Source of the DNA: AWTP1-13 sp035253505
Lineage (GTDB): Bacteria > Pseudomonadota > Alphaproteobacteria > Rhizobiales > Hyphomicrobiaceae
Assembly (NCBI GenBank): GCA_035253505.1
Contig: DATFCC010000146.1
Span: 1 to 11,776, forward strand
Length of the DNA stretch: 11,776 nt
Direction of reading: 5' to 3'
The position numbers and the translations under genes were made by a program. This document shows positions 1 through 8,063 of the stretch, in pieces; positions within the stretch are counted from its first letter, which is position 1, and each line of letters starts with the position of its first letter. The notes below the pieces were generated by a model. The model did not search any database, was not told the DNA's origin, and worked only from the letters and a program-made list of their open reading frames with translations.

Positions 1-1
1 C

Positions 2-685
2 GAGCTGGCCGCGGCGCCCGAGCTGCTGGCAGCCTTCGAGACAACGCTCGTCATGAGCCACCTCGCCTGCGCTGACCATGCCGACGACCCGATGAACGAG
101 CGCCAGCGCGCGCGCTTCGAAACGCTGCGCGCGAGGCTCCCGCCGGCGCCCGCCAGTCTCGCCAACTCCGGCGGCACCTTCCTTGGCCCCCGCTACCACT
201 TCGACCTGGTGCGTCCGGGCATCGCACTCTACGGCGGGCGCGCGCACGAGGGCGCGCCCAATCCGATGCAGACCGTGGTGCGGCTCGCCGCCAAGATCCT
301 GCAGGTGCGCGAGGTGGGGGTCGGAGCCTCGGTCGGCTACGGCGCGAGCTACAAGGTGCAGGCTCCTGCACGCATCGCCACCATCGCGGTGGGATATGCC
401 GACGGCTTCCTGCGGGCGCTGAGCGTGTCGACCGGCGAGGCCGGGCCGGTCGGCTATATTGGCGACTACCCCGTGCCGATCGTCGGCCGCGTGTCGATGG
501 ACTTCATCACCGCCGACGTCTCCAGCGTTCCGCCGGAGCTGGCGCGGCGCGGCGCCTGGGTCGAGGTGATGGGCCAGCGCGTCAGCGTCGACGACCTGAC
601 CGACCGCGCCGGCACCATCGGCTACGAATTGCTCACCCGGCTCGGCCAGCGCGTGCATCGCGTCTACGACGACGGGGGAGCCTGA
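2..685 (+). CDS. alr: Alanine racemase, 3' part (5' end outside window)
   Basis: Pyridoxal-phosphate enzyme that interconverts L- and D-alanine in the cytoplasm and supplies D-alanine for peptidoglycan. The window holds the last 227 codons, read from base 2; the lysine that carries PLP lies upstream of the window. Visible family landmarks in order are VMSHLACAD near the start (end of the alpha/beta barrel), GGTFLGPRYHFDLVRPGIALYG, the segment SVGYGASY carrying the catalytic tyrosine of the second active-site base, AVGYADGF, GRVSMDF, and the closing GTIGYELLTRLGQRVHRVY typical of the C-terminal beta domain. The reading frame has no break. It ends 5 nt before radA, so the two are probably co-transcribed. 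The alr-radA-cvpA-purF order is one I recall from alphaproteobacteria such as Bradyrhizobium. The assignment is secure. Whether it is the biosynthetic or a catabolic (DadX-like) racemase cannot be read from this part, though the context favours the biosynthetic one. Confidence 0.95.
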   Translation, partial: ELAAAPELLAAFETTLVMSHLACADHADDPMNERQRARFETLRARLPPAPASLANSGGTFLGPRYHFDLVRPGIALYGGRAHEGAPNPMQTVVRLAAKILQVREVGVGASVGYGASYKVQAPARIATIAVGYADGFLRALSVSTGEAGPVGYIGDYPVPIVGRVSMDFITADVSSVPPELARRGAWVEVMGQRVSVDDLTDRAGTIGYELLTRLGQRVHRVYDDGGA

Positions 686-690
686 TTGCC

Positions 691-2061
<1,371 letters not shown>

Positions 2062-2103
2062 CGGGCACGCGCCGATGCTGGCGAGGGGACAAGGGACGGG
2101 ACG

Positions 2104-2742
2104 ATGATCGGCGGGCTTTCCTATCTCGACCTTGGGCTACTCGCCATCGTGGCCATCTCCGGGCTGGTGGCCATGTACCGGGGCCTGACGCGCGAGATCC
2201 TGTCGATCATGTCCTGGGTGGCCGCCGCAGCGGCGTGCGTCTTCTTCGTGTTCAAGTTCAAGGCCGAGGCCCAGCAGGTCGCCGAACAGTTCCATGCGCC
2301 GCTCCTGGTCGCCCAGGTAGGCATCGGCGGGATCATCTTCCTGGTCGTTCTGATCATCGTTCATCTAATCACGTCGCGCATCTCCGATTCCGTTCTCGAC
2401 AGCCGCATCGGCGCCATCGACCGCATCCTGGGCCTGGCCTTCGGCATCGTCCGCGGGTTCGTGCTCGTGGTGATCCCCTTCATGTTCTACGAGGCTTTCG
2501 TCGACAAGCCGGAGCAGCAGTATCCCTGGGTGCGGGATGCGGTGTCGCGCCCCTACATCAAGTCGACCGGTGATTCGCTGCGCGTCATCCTGCAGCGGCT
2601 GGTGCCGCCGGCCCTGATGGGGCCGGGGGAGCCGCAGCAAGGGCTCATTATCCAAGATGATGAGAAGCGCCTGGCGGAGAGCGGTGGCACCGTTGTGCGA
2701 GTTGTCCTATATCCAGGGTGCCCCGGCGGACCTGAGGCCTGA
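2104..2742 (+). CDS. cvpA: CvpA family inner-membrane protein
   Basis: CvpA was named for colicin V production in E. coli. It is an integral inner-membrane protein also linked to envelope stress and bile tolerance; its molecular activity is not settled. The 212-residue product begins with the family signature LSYLDLGLLAIVAISGLVAMYRG, followed by TREILSIMSWV. About four hydrophobic segments can be seen, near residues 7-25, 31-49, 65-88 and 105-128. The loop SDSVLDSRIGAIDRILGLAFGIVRG between the third and fourth is characteristic. The C-terminal 85 residues are hydrophilic and poorly conserved in the family. AAGGGA at 2091-2096 lies 7 nt before the ATG. It is 42 nt after radA and upstream of purF, the pairing cvpA-purF being widespread in proteobacteria and the reason purF mutants of E. 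coli show CvpA effects by polarity. Confidence 0.93.
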   Translation: MIGGLSYLDLGLLAIVAISGLVAMYRGLTREILSIMSWVAAAAACVFFVFKFKAEAQQVAEQFHAPLLVAQVGIGGIIFLVVLIIVHLITSRISDSVLDSRIGAIDRILGLAFGIVRGFVLVVIPFMFYEAFVDKPEQQYPWVRDAVSRPYIKSTGDSLRVILQRLVPPALMGPGEPQQGLIIQDDEKRLAESGGTVVRVVLYPGCPGGPEA

Positions 2743-2792
2743 CCCAAGTCGTCCGCGGGGTGCCGGGTAGTGCAAGCGCTGCTAGCGGGACC

Positions 2793-2797
2793 GGAGG
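2793..2797 (+). promoter_or_regulatory. Ribosome binding site that fixes the purF start
   Basis: GGAGG lies 5 nt before the ATG at 2803. An in-frame GTG at 2770 would add 11 residues (QALLAGPEAT-like, not family-conserved) and has no comparable purine-rich sequence before it. The ATG at 2803 is therefore the better start. Confidence 0.75.
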
Positions 2798-2802
2798 CCA
2801 CC

Positions 2803-4293
2803 ATGGACTTCGCACACGATGCGGGCGGGGCGGGAGCTTTGCCCAAACGGTGGCCCGCTGCCGACGATCGCCTGCAGGAGGAATGCGGCGTCTTCGGCGT
2901 TTTCGGCAACGAGGATGCGGCGGCGCTGACGGCGCTCGGCCTCCACGCCCTTCAGCATCGCGGCCAGGAAGCCGCGGGTATCGTCACCTTCGATGGCGCC
3001 CACTTCCACTCCGAGCGGCGGCTGGGCCTTGTCGGTGACAACTTCAACAAAGCCGACGTGATCGGGCGGCTCCAGGGCCACATCGCGCTCGGCCACAACC
3101 GCTACTCCACCACCGGCGACACGATCCTGCGCAACGTGCAGCCGCTGTTCGCCGACCTCGATACCGGCGGCTTCGCCGTCGCCCACAATGGCAACCTCAC
3201 CAATGCGCTGACGCTGCGACGCGAGCTCATCTCGTCGGGCGCCATCTGCCAGTCGACCTCCGACACCGAGATCATCCTTCACCTGTTGGCCCGCTCGCAA
3301 CGCCGCCGCATCGTCGAGCGGTTCGTGGAGGCGCTGCGCCAGATCCAGGGCGCCTACGCCCTCGTATGCCTCACCAACGATATGCTGATCGGCGCCCGCG
3401 ACCCGATCGGCATCCGGCCGTTGATGCTGGGCCGTCTCGGCTCGGCCTGGGTGCTGGCGTCGGAAACCTGTGCGCTCGACATCGTCGGCGCCGAGTTCGT
3501 GCGCGAGATCGAGAACGGCGAGATCGTCACGATCACAGCCGACGGCGTCGAGAGCCATCGCCCCTTCCCGAGGCGGCCCGCGCGTCCGTGCATCTTCGAG
3601 TACATCTACTTCGCCCGGCCCGACTCGATCGTTGGCGGCCGCAACGTCTACGATATCAGGAAGCAGATGGGCGCCCAGCTTGCCCGCGAGGCGCCGGCTG
3701 CCGCTGACGTGATCATCCCCATCCCCGATTCCGGCGTCCCGGCGGCAATCGGCTACGCGCGCGAGAGCGACATCCCCTTCGAGCTCGGCATCATCCGCAA
3801 TCACTACGTGGGGCGCACCTTCATCGAGCCCGAGCAGCGCATCCGCCAGCTTGGCGTCAAGCTCAAGCATTCGGCCAACGCCGGTGCCGTGCGCGGCAAT
3901 CGCATCGTGCTCATCGACGACAGCGTGGTGCGCGGCACCACCTCCAAGAAGATCGTGCAGATGATGTTCGAGGCGGGCGCCCGCGAGGTGCACTTGCGCG
4001 TTTCGAGCCCGCCCATCACGCACCCGGATTTCTACGGCATCGACACGCCGCGCACCTCCGAGCTGCTGGCCGCCAACATGAGCGTGGAGGAGATGCGCAC
4101 CTTCATCGGCGCCACCAGCCTCGCCTTCCTTTCGGTGGACGGCATCTACAAAGCCCTGGGTCACGATCGGCGCGATCCGCGGGCGCCGCAGTACACCGAC
4201 CATTGCTTCACCGGCGACTACCCCACCGAGCTTATCGACCAGCACGGCACCGCGCAGAACGGCCAGCTCTCGTTCCTGTCCGAAGTGCGCTGA
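2803..4293 (+). CDS. purF: Amidophosphoribosyltransferase (PurF)
   Basis: Catalyses the committed step of purine synthesis, PRPP + glutamine to 5-phosphoribosylamine + glutamate + PPi, in the cytoplasm. It has 496 residues from the chosen ATG. The N-terminal Ntn glutaminase domain starts at Cys28 in EECGVFGVFG. The 27 residues before it form a propeptide that must be removed to expose the nucleophile, as in the B. subtilis-type enzymes and unlike E. coli PurF. Further landmarks are LQHRGQEAAGI, GHNRYSTTGD and AHNGNLTN (glutamine site). The C-terminal phosphoribosyltransferase domain has CIFEYIYFARPDS, PIPDSGVPAAIGYA and the PRPP loop VLIDDSVVRGTTS at about 369-381. Two cysteines that bind the 4Fe-4S cluster in B. 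subtilis are replaced: Asp409 stands before FYGID and Thr465 lies three residues before Cys468 of the CFTGDYPT segment. It follows cvpA by 60 nt. Confidence 0.97.
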   Translation: MDFAHDAGGAGALPKRWPAADDRLQEECGVFGVFGNEDAAALTALGLHALQHRGQEAAGIVTFDGAHFHSERRLGLVGDNFNKADVIGRLQGHIALGHNRYSTTGDTILRNVQPLFADLDTGGFAVAHNGNLTNALTLRRELISSGAICQSTSDTEIILHLLARSQRRRIVERFVEALRQIQGAYALVCLTNDMLIGARDPIGIRPLMLGRLGSAWVLASETCALDIVGAEFVREIENGEIVTITADGVESHRPFPRRPARPCIFEYIYFARPDSIVGGRNVYDIRKQMGAQLAREAPAAADVIIPIPDSGVPAAIGYARESDIPFELGIIRNHYVGRTFIEPEQRIRQLGVKLKHSANAGAVRGNRIVLIDDSVVRGTTSKKIVQMMFEAGAREVHLRVSSPPITHPDFYGIDTPRTSELLAANMSVEEMRTFIGATSLAFLSVDGIYKALGHDRRDPRAPQYTDHCFTGDYPTELIDQHGTAQNGQLSFLSEVR

Positions 4294-4306
4294 CCGCCGT
4301 TTCAAG

Positions 4307-4321
4307 CGCGCGCTTCGCGCG
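4307..4321 (+). terminator. Short GC hairpin after purF, possible terminator
   Basis: CGCGCG, a CTT loop, then CGCGCG forms a 6-bp stem beginning 13 nt after the purF stop codon and ending 11 nt before the DUF4326 gene. No T-run follows, so it is not a textbook intrinsic terminator. In such GC-rich DNA a short CG palindrome can arise by chance. Confidence 0.25.
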
Positions 4322-4332
4322 TAGGCCGCCCG

Positions 4333-4716
4333 ATGAACCGCCGTCGCCCCAATCCAGTGCGGGTGCAGCTTCGGCGCACCAAGGGCTGGCGCATGCCTCC
4401 CGGCACCGTGAAGGTCGATCGCACGACTGTTTTCGGCAATCCGTTCCCTCTTGAACCGCACGGGCGCAGCGAAGCCGTGCGCTCGTACGGGCTGTGGATA
4501 CGGGGAACGCTGCCCGCCGCTGCCGTACCCGGCGGCGACGCCGATGCCTTGCGCGTCCGGCGCGCCGCTGTCCTCGACGCCTTGCCGACGCTGGAAGGAA
4601 AAAACCTCGCCTGCTGGTGCCCGTTGCCGGAGCCGGGCGAGCCCGACGTGTGCCACGCGGCAATCCTCCTCGAGCTGGTGCGCGAGAGGGCGAGGCGGGG
4701 CCGGCGCAGGCGCTGA
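4333..4716 (+). CDS. DUF4326 domain protein
   Basis: A 127-residue basic protein that fits DUF4326 over almost its full length. Matching segments are RVQLRRTKGWRMPPGTVKVDRTTVFGNPF near the N-terminus, a central helical stretch that in relatives reads as a variable linker, and LEGKNLACWCPL followed by DVCHAAILLELV near the C-terminus. Cys94, Cys96, Cys107 and His108 are the conserved polar cluster and could bind a metal or form a catalytic site; this is inference. The family has no established biochemical role that I know of and occurs in both bacteria and phages. The last residues (RERARRGRRRR) are very arginine-rich and probably disordered. The ATG at 4333 leaves only about 9 residues before the domain, which fits; there is no convincing ribosome binding site, so its expression level may be low or depend on purF read-through. 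It lies 39 nt after purF. Confidence 0.8.
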   Translation: MNRRRPNPVRVQLRRTKGWRMPPGTVKVDRTTVFGNPFPLEPHGRSEAVRSYGLWIRGTLPAAAVPGGDADALRVRRAAVLDALPTLEGKNLACWCPLPEPGEPDVCHAAILLELVRERARRGRRRR

Positions 4717-4860
4717 CGCACATTTCGGTTGGGCTGCTCTGCAGTTGGCGCGCCACGCGGGCAAGACAAGTGTACGGACAAACGCCGTCTTTCCCACTAG
4801 GCTCACAAAAAGGCACCGCCACCCAAGAGCGGGCTGAAGGTGGAACCGAACACCGGAACC

Positions 4861-4867
4861 GGGAGGA
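4861..4867 (+). promoter_or_regulatory. Ribosome binding site that fixes the TctC-like start
   Basis: GGGAGGA lies 5 nt before a GTG at 4873. An earlier in-frame GTG at 4840 would add 11 polar residues (EPNTGTGRKF-like) in front of the signal peptide and has only a poor upstream sequence. The GTG at 4873 also gives a normal signal peptide. Confidence 0.7.
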
Positions 4868-4872
4868 AATTC

Positions 4873-5847
4873 GTGTTGCTTTCGCGCATCCTTCGGAGCG
4901 CGGCAGCGCTGTTGGCGCTGGCGTGCCTCAACATTGCTGCACAGGCGCAATCGACCCCTGATTGGCCCACCCGATCCGTTCGCGTCATTGTCAATTTCGC
5001 TCCCGGCGGCTCGGCCGACAACTCCATGCGGCCCTTCGCCGACCGCCTGTCGCGCCTGCTCGGGCAGCAGTTCGTGATCGACAACCGTGGCGGCGCTTCC
5101 GGCGCGCTCGGCATCGAGGCGGCAGTGAAGGCGCCGCCCGACGGCTATACCTTCGTCGTCACCCCTTCGCTGAGCGTCGTCATCCTTCCGCATCTGCGCA
5201 AGACGCCTTACGACCCTCTCAAGGACCTGGTGTCGGTAAGTCAGTTCACGTCCGGGACCCTCCTCTTCGCCGTCCACCCGTCGGTTCCGGCCAGCTCATT
5301 GCCGGAGCTGGTCACGTACGCCAAGGCCAATCCCGGCAAGCTGAGCTGGGGAACGGCCGGCGTGGGGTCCTACGGCCACCTCTTGTGTGAAACGTTCAAG
5401 CTGCAGGCCGGCGTCGACATCCTCCACGTGCCCTATCGCGGCGGCGGAGAATCGCTTGCCGATTTCCTGGCCGGAGTGGTTCAGGTTCATGCCGACCCCA
5501 ACACCTTGCCGCACGTGTCGGCCGGCAAGGCCAAGCTGTTCGCGGTTCTCGATCAGCAGCGGCATCCGGAGTTTCCCGACATCCCGCTGCTCAAGGAATT
5601 GTATCCGGAGCTCGATTTCCTGGTCTGGTTCGCGATGTTTGCGCCGCCCGGCACGCCCCCTGCGATCGTGCGCAAGATGAGCCAGGCCATGAACCAGGTG
5701 GCCCGCGATCCCGAGCTGAAGCCGCTGCTCCTCAAGACTGCGCTCAGCCCGCATCCGGGCACGCCCGAGGAGCTGGACGCCCTCCTGCGCAAGGATTTCG
5801 ACCGCTACAGCGCACTCGTGCGCAAGCTCAATCTGCGGACGGAATGA
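4873..5847 (+). CDS. Bug/TctC-family tripartite tricarboxylate transporter receptor
   Basis: Periplasmic solute receptor of the Bug (TctC) family, which binds carboxylates and other small acids for TctA/TctB importers or signals through other systems. It has 324 residues from a GTG start, the usual family length. Residues 1-25 form a Sec signal peptide (LLSRILRSAAALLALACLNIAAQA) with a probable cleavage at AQA|QS. Family motifs follow: WPTRSVRVIVNFAPGGSADNSMR (ligand-binding loop), FVIDNRGGASGALG, AVKAPPDGYTF, LSWGTAGVGSYGHLLCE, VPYRGGGESLADFLAGVVQ, ADPNTLPHVSAGKAKLFAV, and APPGTPPAIVRKMSQAMNQVARDP in the second lobe. No tctA or tctB lies on either side, so the receptor is an orphan here, as is common in bacteria with expanded Bug families. 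The ligand cannot be inferred. The upstream gap of 156 nt after the DUF4326 gene leaves room for a separate promoter, but I see no clear one. Confidence 0.9.
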   Translation: MLLSRILRSAAALLALACLNIAAQAQSTPDWPTRSVRVIVNFAPGGSADNSMRPFADRLSRLLGQQFVIDNRGGASGALGIEAAVKAPPDGYTFVVTPSLSVVILPHLRKTPYDPLKDLVSVSQFTSGTLLFAVHPSVPASSLPELVTYAKANPGKLSWGTAGVGSYGHLLCETFKLQAGVDILHVPYRGGGESLADFLAGVVQVHADPNTLPHVSAGKAKLFAVLDQQRHPEFPDIPLLKELYPELDFLVWFAMFAPPGTPPAIVRKMSQAMNQVARDPELKPLLLKTALSPHPGTPEELDALLRKDFDRYSALVRKLNLRTE

Positions 5848-6115
5848 AGGGGCAGGCCCGGTCGAAGGCGCCGATGGGCGCGCGGCATCCCGCGGGTTCC
5901 GTGCCGTAGCGTCGACCTCACGCAGCCCGCCGGCGAGCGCGGCTCGTCCTTGCGCGGGGCCGACTTCCGGCTCCTGGAGGGCCGCGAAGCGTGCCATTTG
6001 CCCGCCGCCGCGGCGTCTGCTGCATTCTTTCCCGGCATCCGCAGGAGCGTTTGCGTTTGCCCGCCGCCTCCGTGCGTCGCATACTGCTGCTGCTTGCTTT
6101 TTCAGCCGTGAATTT

Positions 6116-6121
6116 GAGGAG
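6116..6121 (+). promoter_or_regulatory. Ribosome binding site that chooses between two nearby ATGs
   Basis: GAGGAG directly abuts an ATG at 6122 (no spacer) and lies 6 nt before a second in-frame ATG at 6128. Normal spacing favours 6128; the difference is only two residues (MT). Confidence 0.7.
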
Positions 6122-6127
6122 ATGACG

Positions 6128-7111
6128 ATGGCGCTCGCGCGTCTTGGGATCGCCGTTGCCGTGCTGGGCCTCAGCGCCGGCGCAGCTCTCGCCGAGGACA
6201 AGGTCCGCTTCCAGACAGACTGGCTCCCCTCGGGCGAGCACGCCATGTACTACGGCGGCTGGCAGAAAGGCATCTTCGCCGCAGAGGGTATCGACGTCAC
6301 CATCACGCGCGGTTACGGCTCGGGCGATACTGTCACCAAGCTCGCCGCCGGCGCCTTCGACTTCGGCGTCGCCGACATGGCCGCCGTGATGACCGCCCGC
6401 GCGCGCCAGAACGTGCCCGTCAAGACCATTGCCGTCGTCTACTCGCAGTCACCGCACTCCCTGTTCGTCCTGAAGAGCTCCGGCATCACCAGCTTCAAGG
6501 GCCTGGAGGGCAAGAAGATCGGCATCACGCCGGGCAACAGTCACAAGTTCTACTTTCCCAAGGTGGCCGAGCGTGCGGGCACCGATCCCAGCAAGATCAC
6601 CTGGGTCAACATGGACGGCGCCGCCATGGCGGCACAGCTCATCGCCAAGAATCTCGACGCGGCGCCGTTCTACTCGATCCACCATTACTACCAGAACAAG
6701 GCGGCCAAGGCGGCGGGCGAGGAAATCGTGGTGCTGCCGTTCGTGGAGGTGGGCTTCAAGATCTACGCGGCCACCATCATCGCCACCGACAAGATGATTG
6801 CCGAGAAGCCGGACCTGACGAAGCGCTTCCTGCGCGCCGTCAAGAAGAGCTTCGAGTTCGCCCGCGACAATCCGGAGGAGACCTGCAAGCTGCACGTCCA
6901 GAAGGTGCCCGAGGTGGCGCTCGACGATTGCCTCGGCAGCGTGCGCGCCACCATGGCCTTCGTCTACAACGACCACACCCAGCAGTTCGGCTGGGGCAAG
7001 GAGGGCCCGGAGCGCCTTGCCTTCACATATAAGGCGGTCGCCGACGCCCAGGAGCTCGACCCCAAGTGGGACTACAAGCAGGCCATCGATACCTCCCTGG
7101 TCGAGAAATAG
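6128..7111 (+). CDS. ABC transporter substrate-binding protein, NMT1/THI5-like
   Basis: Periplasmic binding protein of the SsuA/ThiY/NMT1 superfamily that delivers a small molecule to the permease and ATPase encoded downstream. It has 327 residues from the ATG at 6128. A Sec signal peptide covers residues 1-22 (ALARLGIAVAVLGLSAGAALA, cleavage before EDKVRF). The mature protein opens with FQTDWLPSGEHAMYYGGWQKGIFAAEGIDVTI, the hallmark of this fold, then GYGSGDTVTKLAAGAFDFGVADMAA (ligand pocket, lobe 1), KSSGITSFKGLEGKKIGITPGNSHKFYFP and the DAAPFYSIHHYY segment (lobe 2). Relatives bind pyrimidine precursors (ThiY), sulfonates or nitriles; aromatic and polar residues suggest a heterocycle here, but this is inference. 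It is the first gene of the transporter-amidohydrolase module. A 181-nt gap containing an inverted repeat separates it from the ATPase. The 280-nt leader upstream contains no TPP riboswitch signature that I can find. Confidence 0.9.
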   Translation: MALARLGIAVAVLGLSAGAALAEDKVRFQTDWLPSGEHAMYYGGWQKGIFAAEGIDVTITRGYGSGDTVTKLAAGAFDFGVADMAAVMTARARQNVPVKTIAVVYSQSPHSLFVLKSSGITSFKGLEGKKIGITPGNSHKFYFPKVAERAGTDPSKITWVNMDGAAMAAQLIAKNLDAAPFYSIHHYYQNKAAKAAGEEIVVLPFVEVGFKIYAATIIATDKMIAEKPDLTKRFLRAVKKSFEFARDNPEETCKLHVQKVPEVALDDCLGSVRATMAFVYNDHTQQFGWGKEGPERLAFTYKAVADAQELDPKWDYKQAIDTSLVEK

Positions 7112-7151
7112 GGCCAGGGCCATTGGGACCAATCCGAGAGCCGCGGCCACA

Positions 7152-7241
7152 ACGTCATCCCCGCGAAGGCGGGGACCCACGCAAGTCTCCGCATGCACCG
7201 CGGTCCGCCCTCGTGGATGCCCGCCTTCGCGGGCATGACGT
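7152..7241. repeat. REP/BIME-like imperfect inverted repeat
   Basis: Two 30-nt arms (7152-7181 and 7212-7241) are reverse complements of each other with three mismatches, separated by a 30-nt loop. Each arm has its own small palindrome: CCCGCGAAGGCGGG on the left and CCCGCCTTCGCGGG on the right, flanked outside by ACGTCAT and ATGACGT. The core resembles the abundant dispersed proteobacterial repeat whose translations give the familiar spurious peptides VIPAKAG and MPAFAGMT. It lies wholly between the binding-protein and ATPase genes, so it may affect mRNA stability or processing and lower downstream expression relative to the receptor. That role is inferred from REP elements generally. Only one copy is present in the window. 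Confidence 0.85.
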
Positions 7242-7292
7242 CGGTGTGCGGGGTGTTGCCGGGTTCGACCCGCAGGCAGGGGACGGCCTCAA

Positions 7293-8063
7293 GTGATCGA
7301 GATCGACAACGTCTCCAAGCATTTCGTCTCCCGCGACCGCGATCGCGTGGCCGCACTGGCCAATGTCTCCATCTCCATCCGGCGCAACGAGTTCGTCTGC
7401 CTCGTCGGCCCCTCGGGTTGCGGCAAGTCGACCCTGCTGCGCCTGGTCGGTGGCCTGCTGCCCGTCAGCCAGGGCCGCGTCGTGATCGACGGCCGGCCGG
7501 TGATGGAGCCGCGCGCGGAGACGGGCATCGTCTTCCAGTCGCCGACGCTGCTGCCGTGGGCGAGCGTGCTCGACAATGTGCTCTTCCCGCTCAAGATGAT
7601 GAAACGCATCGCCCCCGACAGCGCCGACCGCGCGCGCAAGCTGCTGAAGCTCGTGGGCCTCGACGGCTTCGAGGGCAAGTATCCGCGTGAGCTGTCCGGC
7701 GGCATGCAGATGCGCACCGGCATCTGCCGCGCCCTGGTTCATGACCCGGACATCCTGCTGATGGACGAGCCGTTCGGCTCGCTCGACGCCCTGACGCGCG
7801 AGGAGCTCACATTGGAGCTCATGCGCCTGTGGCGCGAGCAGCCAAAGACGGTGCTGTTCGTCACCCACTCGATTCCCGAATCGGTGATGCTCGCCGACCG
7901 TGTCGTCGTCCTCTCCGCGCGCCCCGGCCGCATCGCCGAGATCGTTCCCGTCGACGTTCCGCGGCCGCGTCAGTTCGGCATGGAGGCCCTAGATGAGTTC
8001 CAGCGTGCAGCCGGCCGGATCCGTCGGCTCATCTTCGGCGCAGGGCGCGACGTCCTCCACTGA
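7293..8063 (+). CDS. ABC transporter ATPase, SsuB/TauB-like
   Basis: Cytoplasmic nucleotide-binding subunit that powers import with the adjacent permease. It has 256 residues, normal for the nitrate/sulfonate/taurine/pyrimidine importer ATPases. Motifs in order: Walker A GPSGCGKST (39-47), Q-loop VFQSPTLLPW (Gln82), signature LSGGM (134-138), Walker B ILLMDEP (154-160), D-loop GSLD, and the H-loop His192 in VTHS. The signature is followed by QMRTGICRAL where QQRVAIARAL is more usual, but the catalytic residues are all present. The start is GTG at 7293 with AGGGGA at 7278-7283, 9 nt upstream. The last 23 codons overlap the permease start by 71 nt; the overlapping C-terminus (LDEFQRAAGRIRRLIFG) still looks like a normal family ending, so the overlap is not caused by a frameshift. 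Confidence 0.93.
   Translation: MIEIDNVSKHFVSRDRDRVAALANVSISIRRNEFVCLVGPSGCGKSTLLRLVGGLLPVSQGRVVIDGRPVMEPRAETGIVFQSPTLLPWASVLDNVLFPLKMMKRIAPDSADRARKLLKLVGLDGFEGKYPRELSGGMQMRTGICRALVHDPDILLMDEPFGSLDALTREELTLELMRLWREQPKTVLFVTHSIPESVMLADRVVVLSARPGRIAEIVPVDVPRPRQFGMEALDEFQRAAGRIRRLIFGAGRDVLH
7981..7986 (+). promoter_or_regulatory. Ribosome binding site of the permease, inside the ATPase gene
   Basis: TGGAGG lies 6 nt before the ATG at 7993 and inside the ATPase reading frame. It supports the long overlap as the real start rather than a later initiation site, since no ATG or GTG with comparable spacing follows before the first membrane segment. Confidence 0.65.

Noticed and set aside
2770..2802. 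GTG start for purF 33 nt upstream
   Set aside because: It lacks a ribosome binding site, whereas the ATG at 2803 has GGAGG at good spacing.
2782..5277. 831-codon open frame on the minus strand across purF, DUF4326 and the TctC-like gene
   Set aside because: It spans three well-supported + strand genes and an intergenic region, shows no recognisable domain, and has the His/Arg/Gly/Asp-rich composition expected of an antisense shadow in GC-rich DNA.
5848..6127. TPP riboswitch upstream of the ThiY/NMT1-like gene
   Set aside because: I looked for the conserved CTGAGA and ACC-CTGA-type core elements of the thi box and did not find them.
7152..7241. Possible two-repeat CRISPR remnant (30-nt repeats, 30-nt spacer)
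   Set aside because: The arms are inverted, not direct, repeats, and no cas gene or third repeat is present.
7072..7356. Small frames on both strands through 7141-7250 giving peptides such as MPAKAGIHEGG and WMPAFAGMT
   Set aside because: These peptides are the typical spurious translation of the dispersed inverted repeat at 7152-7241, not proteins.
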